From positions 54,543,881 through 54,607,880 of the forward strand of contig CM071597.1 of NCBI GenBank assembly GCA_036435485.1: a stretch of 64,000 bases of DNA, written 5' to 3'. The translations under genes were made by a program, and so were the position numbers. Shown here in pieces: positions 35,368 to 46,450 of the stretch; position 1 is the first letter of the stretch; each line of letters opens with the position of its first letter. Source of the DNA: Saposhnikovia divaricata. Its lineage: Eukaryota > Streptophyta > Magnoliopsida > Apiales > Apiaceae. The notes below the pieces were generated by a model. The model saw nothing but the letters and a program-made list of their open reading frames with translations. It was not told where the DNA came from and searched no databases.

Positions 35368-36794
35368 CTAGACTTCATTCCTTTCAAATTCATTTAGTTC
35401 TTCTTGCATTGTTGTAACCCAATCAGCATCCTTGAGTGTATCTTCAACTTTCTTAGGCTCCTCCTTTGACAGAAAGTTATTATAAAGACATTCATTCTGA
35501 GTTGCACTTCTGGTTTTAACACCTACGCCAGGATTCCCAATAATTAAATCAGGAGTATGACTTTTAGTCCATTTCCTTTCTGGTGGTAATTCATTTCTTG
35601 AATTGGATGCTCCCCCTGGATTGGTGTCATCTTCAAAAGAACTAGAATCATTAGAAGCTCCCCCTGAGATAGTGCTATCTCCTCCTGAAGTGCTGTCAGG
35701 ATTATCACTTGAATCTGTTTCTGATGAACCTCCTCCTAATGCTTGAGTTATATCTGTGTTGATGGTATCTTGCTGTTGCTCCCCCTTAACATTTGCATTA
35801 TTAGTATTATTACCATCAGTAATTGGCACCTCATCAGGAATAGATGGATCGTCAAGATCTGATGGAGTATCAGTATCTGACATGGTTTCATCAGGATTCT
35901 TGGTAGCTTCATTTGCAAAAATCAAGCTGCCATGTGAGTCTTCAGCAATTCCTGTTATCTTCTTATCATCAAAAGATACATTAATAGACTCCATGACTGT
36001 CTTTGTTCTTAGATTGTAGACCTTAAAGGCTCTTGTTGATGGATAGCCAATAAAGATGCCCTCATCAACTTTAGTCTCAAATTTTCCTAGCTGTTCAGAA
36101 TGAGGTCTTAGAACAAAGCACTTGCAGCCAAACACATGTAGATGCTTTAGACTAGGCTTCTTTTCTTTAATCATTTGATAAGGAGTAACACCATGTCTAT
36201 TGATTAAAGTAATGCTCTGGGTATAGCATGTTGTGTTGACTGCTTCTGCCCAGAAATATGTAGGTAATTTAGCTTCCTCCAACATAGTTCTGCCAGCTTC
36301 AATAAGAGTTTTGTTCTTTCTTTCAACTACTCTATTTTTGATGGGGTGTGCCCGGAGTAGAGAATTGTTGAACTATACCTTTGTATTTGCAGAACTCTTC
36401 CATTACTGAATTCTTGAATTCAGTCCCATTATCACTTCTTGGAATCTTGACTTTGTACTTTGTACCAGTTTCGATGAGTCTCACATGGTCCAGAAGTATC
36501 TCAGTAGTTTCATCTTTTCTGTGCTGAAAATACACCAAGGTAAATCTAGTATATTCATCAACAATGACTAGAGTGTACCTTTTCTTACTGATGGACATTA
36601 TGTTGACTGGTCCAAACAAGTCAAGGTGAAGCATGTGATATGGATCATCAATTGAGGATTCAGTTTTACTCTTGAATGATGTCCTTCTCTGTTTGGCCTT
36701 CTAACAAGCATCACAGAGTCCATCAAGAGTATACAATGCCTTAGGTAATCCTCTCACCAAACCTTTCTTAACCAACTCATTGATGTTGTTCAGT
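35368..36794 (-). pseudogene. Copia B integrase, N-terminus deleted
   Basis: Core catalytic Asp residues are in LHLDLFGPVN and IPRSDNGTEF. The Glu lies in VVERK after a one-base frame slip near 36345. The C-terminal GKFETKVDEGIFIGYPSTRAF block (about 36040-36085) is intact. An acidic Asp/Ser/Gly linker leads to RT. The region that should hold the zinc-binding His residues and the protease is absent. At about 36790 the sequence jumps to gag, with about 1.2 kb missing relative to copia A. Confidence 0.85.
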
Positions 36795-38180
36795 TTCTGG
36801 CTTATAACCTAGACACTAAATTTTCTGGCTAAAGTTTCCAATTTTTATCAATAATTATCCCATGTGTTTTCTTTCCAGAATGAGTCCAGGTTCTGAGTTT
36901 TTCATTAGCATCTTCAAGTTCCTTTTCAAGAGCAGTACATTTAAATTCCATTTCTAGTTTCATATGCCTAGCCTTATCACATTCAGATTGTACTTCTTGC
37001 ATGAAAAGTAACTCTGTTTCTAGATGATCATTTCTTTTAGACAATTCTAACATCTCAGATATGATTCTAGCATTTTCAAGAGATTGACTTCTAAAGCTAA
37101 TATGCAGAGACTTTAGAAATGATCTTAGCTCAGAAACATTATCAGTATCAAAATCAAAATAGTTTCAGGTACCTTATTATCAGGAGCAGCAATCTCATCA
37201 ACATTGGCCATCAATGCATAATTCACCTTTTCCTCTTCAGATTCCGAGGAAGAGTCCATCCAATCTTTGCCTTCATTCTTCTTGTACCTGTTCTTATCAG
37301 CATTGAAGGGTTTCTTCTGAAAGTTGCTTTGTTTCCTAGCCTTTCTGAACTTCATCTTCTTGAACCTTTGACTTTCATAGCAACCATTTCCATCATATCA
37401 GAATCAGTAGAGTCATCATCAGTATAAATATCAGGATTGGCACCAGGATCTGATGATGAGTCATCAGTATTTGACTCGATCACTCTACTTCTTCTTCTTG
37501 AAACCTCCACAGCTTTTCCCTTTGATTTTGTTTCAGCATTTAAAGCAACAGCCTTTGCTTTATTGCTCTTCTTATTCTTCTTCTGTTCAACCTCAAGATC
37601 ATGAGTTCTAAGCATTCCATACACCTCATCAAGAGACACAACATTTGAATCCTCTAGAAACTTAGTATTCGAATCCTCTGGATCATACTCTATGCCTACT
37701 AGAGATAGATTATTCAGTAGTGTCAGAAATCTATCATATAGATCAGTAAGACTTTCATCAGACATCAAACTGTTCATATTCTTGAATCAATAGAGCCCTT
37801 CTGTTCCTTTTGATAGATTCAGTGCCCTGGCATTGAGTTTCCAAGGTATCCCAAATTTCCTTCGCAGTCCTGCATGCTATCACCCTGTTTGACATCACAA
37901 CATCAAGACTGTTATGCAAAATATTCTTTACCTTTGCATCTTTGAGTACTTGAGACTTTTCTTCAGGAGTCCATTCAGTCTTTGTCTTCTGAACATAGTG
38001 TTCAGGAACAGTTTCTATTCTTCCAACCAATCTCTTTTGAATATATGGACCATCATTAATCCTATTAAGATATTCAGGATCAGTTGCTTCCAAATACATC
38101 AACATTTTTACCTTCCATGTTGGATACTCAGTTTTCTTAAGAATTGGAATCTTAATACTTTCATACTTGCTTATCGACAT
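36795..38180 (-). pseudogene. Copia B gag, zinc knuckles deleted
   Basis: Start ATG at 38178-38180 (MSISKYESIKIPILKK), 34 bases from the primer site. The N-terminal gag domain is readable for 140 codons, then frame changes follow. Relative to copia A, about 115 bp holding the first CCHC knuckle is missing near 37265, and the second knuckle lies in the 1.2-kb deletion at 36790. A further deletion of about 60 bp is near 37650. The coiled-coil part (36829-37053) survives. Confidence 0.8.
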
Positions 38181-38213
38181 CTTACGATCATTTCTGATTT
38201 AATTAATCAGTTT

Positions 38214-38225
38214 GCTCTGATACCA
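38214..38225 (-). other. Primer-binding site, initiator tRNA-Met (copia B)
   Basis: TGGTATCAGAGC on the minus strand, two bases from the LTR. Confidence 0.85.
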
Positions 38226-38227
38226 AT

Positions 38228-38728
38228 TGTTACCCAGTGATTTACAATTGTAGAAGGGGGTTGAATACAATTGTATAAGATTTTCGACTTAAACAATGAT
38301 AATAACACAAGTATGAATAAATAACAGTTTTATTAACTCTGATATAAAACTGTTACAAACTCCCTCAAGAAATTCTGATGTTCTTGAGAGCTGCTAGGTT
38401 ACAAGATATCTCGTATAAGCGATTTCTTTAAAGTAAAACCTAAACTGTGTTTATATACATCACGCAGCTGCTCTATCAATTACAAGATATGCTCAATCAA
38501 TTACCAACTTTTTACAATACATATCCTAACTGATAGCTACGATCCTATAAAATAGGAGTCGATAAATCAATCTTCCTTGATCTCTGGACTGATGTAAATC
38601 TTCATGTAATCCTGATCAGCTTCCAGTCCTGATAGTAACCTAATACTGACGTTGCTTTACCGGTGACGTCAACACCAGTATCTGATCAGTAGTCCAGATC
38701 CTGACATTACTTGAATCAATATCTAACA
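38228..38728 (-). repeat. Copia B 5' LTR (501 bp)
   Basis: TG..CA ends. About 96 percent identical to 21679-22181 by my count. Followed by the TGGAA duplication at 38729-38733. Confidence 0.9.
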
Positions 38729-38753
38729 TGGAAAGACTATATTTAAAAGTAAA

Positions 38754-38813
38754 TGTAACGCCCCGACTTCCCAATAACCAAAATATAATTTTTATAATAA
38801 AATACTCAAATAT

Positions 38814-38847
<34 letters not shown>

Positions 38848-39144
38848 TTATCTCGAAATCTTTTTATGGAATAAATAAAACCCTGCATAACCATATTACT
38901 TTTAAAAAGAATATACATTAATCTTCTAAAATATATTTTTTTTAACGATTGGAATTAATTAGAATAATATAGACTTTGATAAAGGGGAATTTTAGAAAAT
39001 TTCGGCATGAAGTATTCGTAATTCGGACTATCCACCTGTAATTCGAACCAAACCAAATTTCATTCAAATACCAACCAACATTTCCAACTTTTAAGAAAAA
39101 CAAACACGAATTCAACCTGTCCTAACCGATCAGGTGAACCATAC
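38754..39144 (-). repeat. Gypsy LTR fragment 1
   Basis: Begins TGTAACGCCCCGACTTCCC, the reversed end of many plant gypsy LTRs, and is interrupted at 39145 by a second sequence of the same style. Contains (TA)n at about 38815-38844. No coding content. Confidence 0.45.
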
Positions 39145-40622
39145 TGTAACGCCCTCCTGATCATATGTCAAGATCGGGGCATCACTACACAAAACTAAAT
39201 GCATATACCCTGATAACAAAATAATAAGACATAATATAACAATCCCACTACTAACCCGGATCTCTAACAGGTAGTGGTATGAAACAAGAAACTACTAACT
39301 AAGTTATTACATTACAATACTAAATCCTTAATCAAAAGTTACATACACTCCACAAATATAAATACAACTAACTGGCACTATTATACAAATCTTGACTGCT
39401 ATCCAAAAGTCCAACCTTTTACCAGAGCAAAACTAGTCTGTCTATAGTCCACAACAAGTTCTTCTCCTGATATATAGCTCCTAAGTCATATCCTTTTCTT
39501 CTTTAACTGAAAAAGGGTTAGAAACAATAGCAAGGAGTGAGCCAAATGCTCAGCAAGTGATAAAAATGGAAATAAAGAATCCACAACTGTATACTAAATA
39601 CAACAATATAAAGGTGCCAAAGAATACTCAGGATGCTCTGATTTTAATTCACAATCTCAAGATAAGACTGTCTGGCAATACAGTATTCTGTTTATGACAT
39701 TTCAAAATCATACTTTGAAAGTTTCTAAAATCTTTTCATTTAAGGCAGAAAATCATCAATTCTCTTTTTTTAAATAAACTTTCATTTTTAAAACATTTAA
39801 ATTTGATTGGAGGTTTCTCCCGACTTCGGACAATACGGGTGATCAGCCACGTAAAGTCCCCATACCGGACACAAGGTCCCTCTGGACATAAAAATTGGGT
39901 TCCCAATTAGGCAACACATTGGCCTATAAGGTGCTGGACTGGTCCCACCAAAACTACAACACAAAATAAAACATGCTGGACCGGAGTTACCCGGCCTCTT
40001 ATGCGGCTCCAATCTGAAGGAATCCGTAGAAAACATTTTTTTGACGGAATCCCTCACAATAAAACCTTTAAAATCTTTTAAAACATTTCACTTTTCGGTC
40101 CTTAAACTCACTGATAACAGATCAGTCCAGCTTAAGGAATTTTAAAACATTTTTAAATAAATAAGCCATTTTAATTTGCATTTATAAAAGATTAGGGGTC
40201 AAGGAAGCATTTAGGAGTAATTGCATAAGGTTTTCAAGATAGGAATTCTAGTGTGGTAAAAAGGGTATTTAAGAATATGGTTTTGTCAAACACATAATAA
40301 TAATAATAAGAGGTGATGTGAAAGAAATATTAAATTAACTCGGGTAGGTTTCAGAAAGACAGGATTAAATCAAATAAAAGGTCATGAGCTAATGAGGGAT
40401 AAAGTAAATATTAAGGTTTTAGAATTAAGGTTCCAGGGAATTATAAGTAGGATTTTTAGTCACAAAAGTTAGAAAAGATAATGTGTTTTCAGTTGAAATG
40501 GTAATTGATTAGTTATTAGGATCTATAATATCGTTATTTTATTTTATAAAATAGAATTATATGTTTTTACCAATAATAAATATTTAATTAAAGATAATTA
40601 AGTAAAATATGAAGTTTGAAAA

Positions 40623-40926
40623 TGAGATATTTTAGTTAAAACATATAGAAATGGTATTACCTTTTAGCTGGAAAATGTAATCAATTAGTTATTAGTAATT
40701 ATAATATTATTAGTTTATTTCATTAATTAGAACGACCATATTTTTGGAAAGAAGGGATTTTAGTTAGAAAAAGTAATAGCTAAAAAAGATAATTGGTTAG
40801 TTATTATTTTAGAGAAAATGCGATATTTTAGTTATAGAAAATATAGAAACAATATTACCCTTTAGCTGAAGAAGATAAACAATTAGTTATTAATAATTAT
40901 AATATTATTAGTTTCTTTCATTAAAG
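40623..40926 (+). repeat. About 196-bp direct repeat
   Basis: The block starting GATATTTTAGTTA with TTAGCTG and TAATTATAATATTATTAG occurs at about 40623 and again at about 40819. Confidence 0.7.
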
Positions 40927-41285
40927 ATATATTTTAGTTAGAAAAGTTAGAAAAGGTAATAGCTGGAAAAGGATTGATAGGAAGTGCTGAAAAAGGTAAT
41001 TAGTTAGTTATTATTTAGCAGAAGTGTTGGGAAGAGCTGCGTTTAATATTTTGAGAAAATATTGTGTTTTGTTTTTTTATAGCTAAGAAAAATAATTAAG
41101 AGTAATAAAGTAAAACAATTAAATAAGGTAAGTACTGTACCGTACCAAAACATTTAATGTTTCGTCCTTTATAATATAGTATAGTATAAATTATTTATAT
41201 ACAATATATATAATTATCAATATTTATTATTTTTATAGAAAAATTAGTGAAATAAATTTCTTTCAAATTAAAATAACTTCAAAGA

Positions 41286-41440
41286 TTTTGCACATTCAAA
41301 AAAAATGAGGATAATAACTTCTTAGCTTTAAATTGCTACTTTTAAGTTTATTTAGAAGAAAATGTTAGCTAAACTAGATTATAATGATTTAATTAGAGAT
41401 ATTGCACATTCAAAAGGAATGTAGATAATAACTTCTTAGA
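41286..41440 (+). repeat. Short direct repeat, spacing about 114 bp
   Basis: TTGCACATTCAAAA followed by GATAATAACTTCTTAG occurs at about 41288 and about 41402. Confidence 0.7.
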
Positions 41441-41586
41441 TTCAAATTTTTAATGTTTAGTCAAAGATTTGTTAATTTGACTATTAAAAAATCAAATCGA
41501 GGAAGTAGTGTTTTAAATGTATTGTCCACAAAAATTTAGGGCCTCCAAAATTTTAGAAAACTAGGGCCTCTAAAATGGTGAAGACA

Positions 41587-41589
<3 letters not shown>

Positions 41590-41659
<70 letters not shown>
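41590..41659. repeat. (TA)n microsatellite, left border of a MITE
   Basis: About 35 TA units directly before the inverted-repeat element. Confidence 0.95.
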
Positions 41660-41661
<2 letters not shown>

Positions 41662-41995
41662 CTAGTGATCAAATAGAAACCTCCCCTAAAATAGAAACTA
41701 GAAACCAACACTAAATATATTATATTTCATCTATTCTAAGGCCCCGCCAGGGGCACCTTCATAAAAAATGTCATAAATTAACTCACCAATGTTTAGCAAA
41801 TAAAAAAATTGTTCACTGCTGACTTCACTGCCACGTCAGCAGTGAACAATAACCTTTTTTTTACTGAATAGAGGGTAGATTATTATACATTTTTTGTATA
41901 GGGGTACCCCTAGTTTGGTTATTAGATTAGCTTGAAAGGTTGTATTAGGGTTTGGTTTCTAGTTTCTATTATAATTTGGTTTCTATTTGAGTAAG

Positions 41996-42000
<5 letters not shown>
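41660..42000. mobile_element. (TA)n-bounded MITE-like element
   Basis: About 340 bp. The left arm TCAAATAGAAAC (41669-41680) plus AATAGAAACTAGAAACCA (41690-41707) recurs inverted at 41951-41990. It lies exactly between two long TA arrays, as seen in Micron-like plant elements that use TA microsatellites as borders. Inside are the hairpin GCCCCGCCAGGGGC at 41741 and a perfect 16-bp palindrome at 41808-41850. Confidence 0.65.

Positions 42001-42080
<80 letters not shown>
42001..42080. repeat. (TA)n microsatellite, right border of the MITE
   Basis: About 38 TA units. Open frames through it encode only Tyr-Ile runs and are not genes. Confidence 0.95.
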
Positions 42081-42082
<2 letters not shown>

Positions 42083-42980
42083 AAGGAAATTCCTCAGGAG
42101 TTTGGTGGAGCTCTAGAATCGCTCGATTCATATTTATCTATTTTTCTAAAGCTTCTCTATTTTAAATATGTAAAATTAAAATTTCCTTCTTTAAACCATA
42201 TTTTTTGGAAAAGAAATCAAAACTTCCTTTTTCACATTAATATAAACGTTAACATAAACATCTTTGAAATAGAAAAAGTTCTCGAATTTGTAGGGAAGAA
42301 GAATTCAAATACATATTCGAAATTGAAAAGGTTCTCAAATTTGTTGGGAAGAAAAAATTATATATTCGAAATAGGAAAAAAAATTATATTCTTATATTAT
42401 ATATTCGAAATAGAAAAGAACTTTTATATTCTTATATATATACAATCATTACTTCTAATAATCAAATTTTATCACCATGTTTGTAATCATATTTACTCGA
42501 TTTATAAACAAATTTCTGTAGTCCAAAAATATTAGTTTTCTTTATATTTATGTTTGCTTTTAGAGTATCTGTATCTTCTTGAACATAAACAATTAGTCTT
42601 GATTTTGACTGTTCTGTTTTTTGTAAGATGCAAGAATAGATGCCAAAGTTTTGTCACAATACAAAGAAGATGGATGTAATTTGATGATATTTGTATTATC
42701 AAAGAAAGAAGCTGGATGCATGATGACGATGTGCACCTATCGATTCTGATTCACGAGTTTCCTCAAGTCCTACTATGCACTACAAGTTAAGTATTTACGA
42801 GTTCAATTTTTTTTTATATATTGTTATGACAAAAGTTTTGGTTTGAATTTCTGTAAGAAACTACTTATATAATTTTATTTATGCATTAGAATTTTATGTT
42901 TGACCTATACAGTTTTCACCATATTCTCCTTCACGTAGAAAGAGAAGAGAGATCGTGTCAGGTGTTCATGATCAATTGAT
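42081..42980. other. AT-rich unassigned DNA with a local duplication
   Basis: At about 42264-42350 the block GAAATNGAAAAGGTTCTC plus AATTTGT-GGGAAGAA occurs twice. Nothing else could be assigned. Confidence 0.4.
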
Positions 42981-44442
42981 ACTAGCATAAAAACCCGTGC
43001 GAGGCACGGGTCTCTATGTTAAATTGTGTTTCTTAATTAAATTGTGTATAATCAATGTCATTTGAAGTATAAAATTAATGTTCATAAAGTTTTATTTGTT
43101 ATGGTATATGTGGCTATTGCGTACTTATTTAAATATGTTCAAATTTGTAATTTAGAAACTAATATAAGAAGTACCAATAGAAATCATGTCCTTTTTTAAT
43201 TTTATTGTGGGTCATTGAATAGTATTCGAGTGTTCAATAAGTGTTGTCTAATTAAGATGATTTTTCAAAACATTTACGATGCTAAACTTTTTTTTTTTCC
43301 AATTCTTCAAAAATGATGCCTTCAAGATGTTGCATTCTAAGAGTGTGGGTGTGGGTTTTAGTCATGATTTTAATAAAAAAAAAACTTCTTAAATCTTTTA
43401 ATACGCTATTCAAACCTTACACTTTCACTTCTTAAAACTATCTTTCTAACTATTTCATTTCTTTTTCTTCTAAACTCTTGATTTTAACCATTTTTTGCCT
43501 TGATTTCCTTTCATATTTTGTCTGACTTTCAAAACATCAGATAATTCAGTCTTAACTGAGTGAATCTACCTTGTGTAATGGGCTTATAACATTTTTGTTC
43601 TCCAAACTTGAGAATTTATCATTTATGCTTGGATATATATTTTTTGTACTTTTATTGTCACAAGTTGAAATTGATCATATAACTTTTGTCCGTGCTTTGA
43701 TAATGAATTCATCATTTCTTTTTTCAAACACAACTTCTTCCATAGAAGTATCTTTACAAATTGTAGCGAACAGATAGACCTATGTGTTCAATGAATTTGT
43801 TATTTTTTCTTGTGAGTTTTGTATATGCATGCTTTATTGTGAAAGTCTTTTTTAATTATTAATAGTTTAATTTTAAATCATCAATTAAATTATAAATTAT
43901 AATTTAATAATTTTAGTATGCACTATATATGCTTTTATTTTCGCCAATGTTAATTTTGTACACATATTTAAAATATTTCACATATAAAATAAAAAATTAT
44001 TGTCTATGCTACTGAAATTATGAAATAGAATTAATTTTTTAAATAACATGGATTTGACTGACCGATGATAATATTAATTTTCATAAGATATTATTGACTA
44101 TCATAACTTAAAATATCATATTTTGTTACACGAACCTTTGTACATGCTAATTTTATATAATCATCGTCTTCTATATGTTAACATATATAATAATATTATC
44201 ATTATTGGATAATTCTAATATTGTAATAGTTTCTTTTAAATATCATTTCTTTTATTATTATTTCTTCCAATACATTAATAAGTCTCACGAATTTTATCTT
44301 GTGTTGGTGGATTACCTAAGTTTAAAGTTTAATTTAGCTCCATAGTTATTTAAAGTTTAATTTGGCTCCAAAGTTATTTAAAATTTATTACTGTTAAGAC
44401 ATTCACATATTACGTGTATGATTTATAAACACATGTGACATT

Positions 44443-44509
44443 GTGGCGTAGTGGTAAGAGCATGCATAAGTTACTTGATAGATTCCTATGAACAACACTT
44501 TTTTTAATA
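44443..44509 (+). repeat. tRNA-derived SINE-like module, copy 1 (box B lost)
   Basis: Box A-like GTGGCGTAGTGGTAAGAGC followed by sequence equal to copy 2 but lacking the box B segment, and ending in ACACTTTTTTT. Confidence 0.5.
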
Positions 44510-44622
44510 AAAATGTGTTAGTGTTTTACCTAAGTTTAATTTAGCTCCATAGTTATCTACAAATTTATTACTCGTAAACGACATTCACTTATTATGTGTA
44601 AGGTTTTAAAACACAAGTGACA

Positions 44623-44697
44623 TTGTGGTGTAGTGGTAAGAGCATGCATAAGTTATTTGATAGACTCAAGTTCGATTCCCATGAACAACACTTTTTT
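44623..44697 (+). repeat. tRNA-derived SINE-like module, copy 2
   Basis: Has box A-like TGGTGTAGTGGTAAGAGC and box B-like AGTTCGATTCC about 30 bases apart, then CACTTTTTTT, a polymerase III-type stop. A partial acceptor pairing (TTGT with ACAA) is possible, but no full cloverleaf forms. So it is a tRNA-derived repeat and not a tRNA gene. Confidence 0.55.
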
Positions 44698-45060
44698 TAA
44701 TAAATATTATATATGGGGGCAAATTGGTCATTTCATGTGCATTAAAAAATCTCACTATTTTTTCTTGTGTTGGCCTATTATATATATAATAGATATGTAA
44801 AATTTTATGTTTGTTTTTTATGTATCATTTTAACCACTCTTCATTTCTTTGTCTATTTTGATCATAAATTGATTTATATGTATACGTTTGTGGAAAGAGT
44901 TTTGGTGATACAAGCACCAAAAGAGTTGTTATTATATGTGTATTTTTCTTTAAACACTGTTAGTATCATACTTTATTATGATTTTGCACTTTCAAATTCT
45001 AATTACATTGATTCTCTTATAGCTTTTTTATATTTTTTTAAACCGAAATTAAAGTAAAAA

Positions 45061-45482
45061 AGAATTTTAGTATTTAAATTTTTATTATTGTGTATGCTTA
45101 GTATTTTATAATATATACAAACGGGTGTCGGCTTAAAAAATTGTGAGAGAAAATCGGTATAGAAAAATATATGAATAATTTATCTTATTATCTATGTATA
45201 TTTAATTTACACAATATTGTATTCACCAATTTATATAGATATTTTAGATATATTTAAAATTTTAAAAAAGAATTGTGAGGCAAAATCGGTAAATCAAAGT
45301 CAAAGAGCATTTTAGTATTTGAATTTTTATTATTGTGTATACTTAGTATTTTTATAATATATACAACGGGTGTCGGCCTAAAAAATCGTAAGACAAAATC
45401 GGTATAGAAAAATATATGAATAATTTATCTTATTATCTATGTATATGTAATTTATACAATATTGTGTTCACCAATTTATATT
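45061..45482 (+). repeat. About 245-bp tandem duplication
   Basis: The block from TTTTAGTATTT through GGGTGTCGGC, AAAATCGGTATAGAAAAATA and CACCAATTTATAT occurs at 45064 and 45309 with few differences. Confidence 0.85.
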
Positions 45483-45587
45483 GATAATATAAAAATATTT
45501 TTGTGATTTTTTTTCTTAAATGATCTTTATTTAAAAATTTTTAAAAAAAAATTATAAGGCCGCCGCGAAACGCGGCTTAGTCGACTA

Positions 45588-45588
<1 letters not shown>

Positions 45589-45620
<32 letters not shown>
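45589..45620. repeat. (TA)n microsatellite
   Basis: TA run directly after the Helitron-like 3' end and directly before a second module of the MITE type. Confidence 0.9.
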
Positions 45621-45623
<3 letters not shown>

Positions 45624-46450
45624 TGTTGCTCAAAAGAGAACTCATTTTTTGAAGAAAAGTAAGGTACTAATCCTAGCCATTGGATGTATTATAATCAACG
45701 GCCCCGCCAGGGGCACCCACACTAATCAAATACACCCTCACACACACAATCCCACCTAATCCCCTCCATTTTTAATTTGATTTTTCCCGTTAATCCGTGA
45801 TATTTTTTTAAATTTAATTTCACCACATTTTTCTCCATCTCCCAACGATCAGAGATAAGTATTTTTGTTGGCATAAGGTACTAATTGGTATAAACGGATG
45901 TAATCTGGGAGATGGCCGGGGGTGTCAACAATAAATCATTGGTTCTGAAATGGATTATGGACTTTATAATACGCCTACTTTAGGTTCGAAGCTAGGAAAG
46001 GGTTACTTTATATGGTCGATAAAGGGGGGTAATGACTATGTTTTCTGGAAAGGTGGTTGGAAAGATTGAAGTAATGGAAGTGAAGGCCTGTTTGGGTATG
46101 GCTGTGAATCAGTAGGTGATAGGAAGTGGTAGTACTGTAGGTAACTCAAAATGGATGGTGTAAACACAGTGATGACTAAGTGAGCTTTGCTTGAAGAGTA
46201 CTCGGAGGAATAGAGAATGGGGCTGGGGCAGTTGCATGTTTGGTCTTTCTGGAAAGTTGTGCATTTAGTTTTTAGTTGAGTGTTGTCAATTAGTAGTCTG
46301 TGCTAAGTGACTTCAAGACTCTTTTCTCAGTGGTGTCGAGGCTGGGTATGTTTAGCGGTTGGTTTGTTTGGATGTATGTAGTGCTGCTCTGGTGTAATTC
46401 ATGCTCTGATTTTCTAATGAATGAATATGTTGCCTCTCAAGAAAAATAAA
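45621..46450. other. Second (TA)n-associated module and possible LINE 3' tail
   Basis: It opens GGTGTTGCTCAAAAGAGAAC, similar in style to the MITE terminus at 41660, and contains the same hairpin GCCCCGCCAGGGGCAC at 45701. From about 46100 the composition changes to G/T-rich. It ends in TAATGAATGAATATGTTGCC then CTCAAGAAAAAT, reminiscent of a plant LINE 3' end. No ORF supports the LINE idea. Confidence 0.3.

Larger units (their letters stand above)
21679..38728 (-). mobile_element. Copia B: complete SIRE/Maximus-type element with env-like region
   Basis: Two related LTRs (21679-22181 and 38228-38728) flank the element, and the 5-bp target duplication TGGAA is intact on both sides. Minus-strand order is 5' LTR, primer site, gag, integrase, RT, RNase H, [antisense gene], env-like region, polypurine tract, 3' LTR. 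Removing the solo LTR and one copy of its duplication leaves about 12.2 kb. I counted about 21 substitutions between the LTRs over about 500 bp, mostly transitions, which points to an insertion of moderate age. Both gag zinc knuckles and the protease are deleted, so it could only move with help. Confidence 0.9.
39145..41500 (-). repeat. Gypsy LTR-like fragment 2 and AT-rich tail
   Basis: Begins TGTAACGCCCTCCTGATC and carries a GC-richer block at about 39810-40030 comparable in style and position to one in the 5-kb LTRs. The right border is not identifiable; beyond about 40300 the DNA is AT-rich with local duplications. No ORF is supported. Confidence 0.35.
42982..45588. mobile_element. Helitron-like non-autonomous element(s)
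   Basis: The right end has a GC hairpin (GCCGCG-AAA-CGCGGC, 45562-45576), eight bases, then CTAG followed by T. This is the standard Helitron 3' end. The left end, read on the minus strand, has hairpin CCCGTGC/GCACGGG (43010-42994), then CTAG followed by T at 42985-42981. This could be one element with hairpins at both ends or two oppositely oriented elements whose 5' ends I cannot locate. No Rep/helicase coding sequence is present. Confidence 0.45.

Noticed and set aside
41500..41590. GGGCCTCCAAAATTTTAG / GGGCCTCTAAAAT text suggestive of an old hAT transposon
   Set aside because: Only about 60 bases, no termini or coding sequence; too little to call.
41922..42535. ORFs encoding long Tyr-Ile runs
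   Set aside because: Products of the TA microsatellite only.
44443..44697. Possible functional tRNA genes
   Set aside because: Boxes A and B are present in one copy, but the acceptor and anticodon stems do not pair fully, so a tRNA-derived repeat is the better call.
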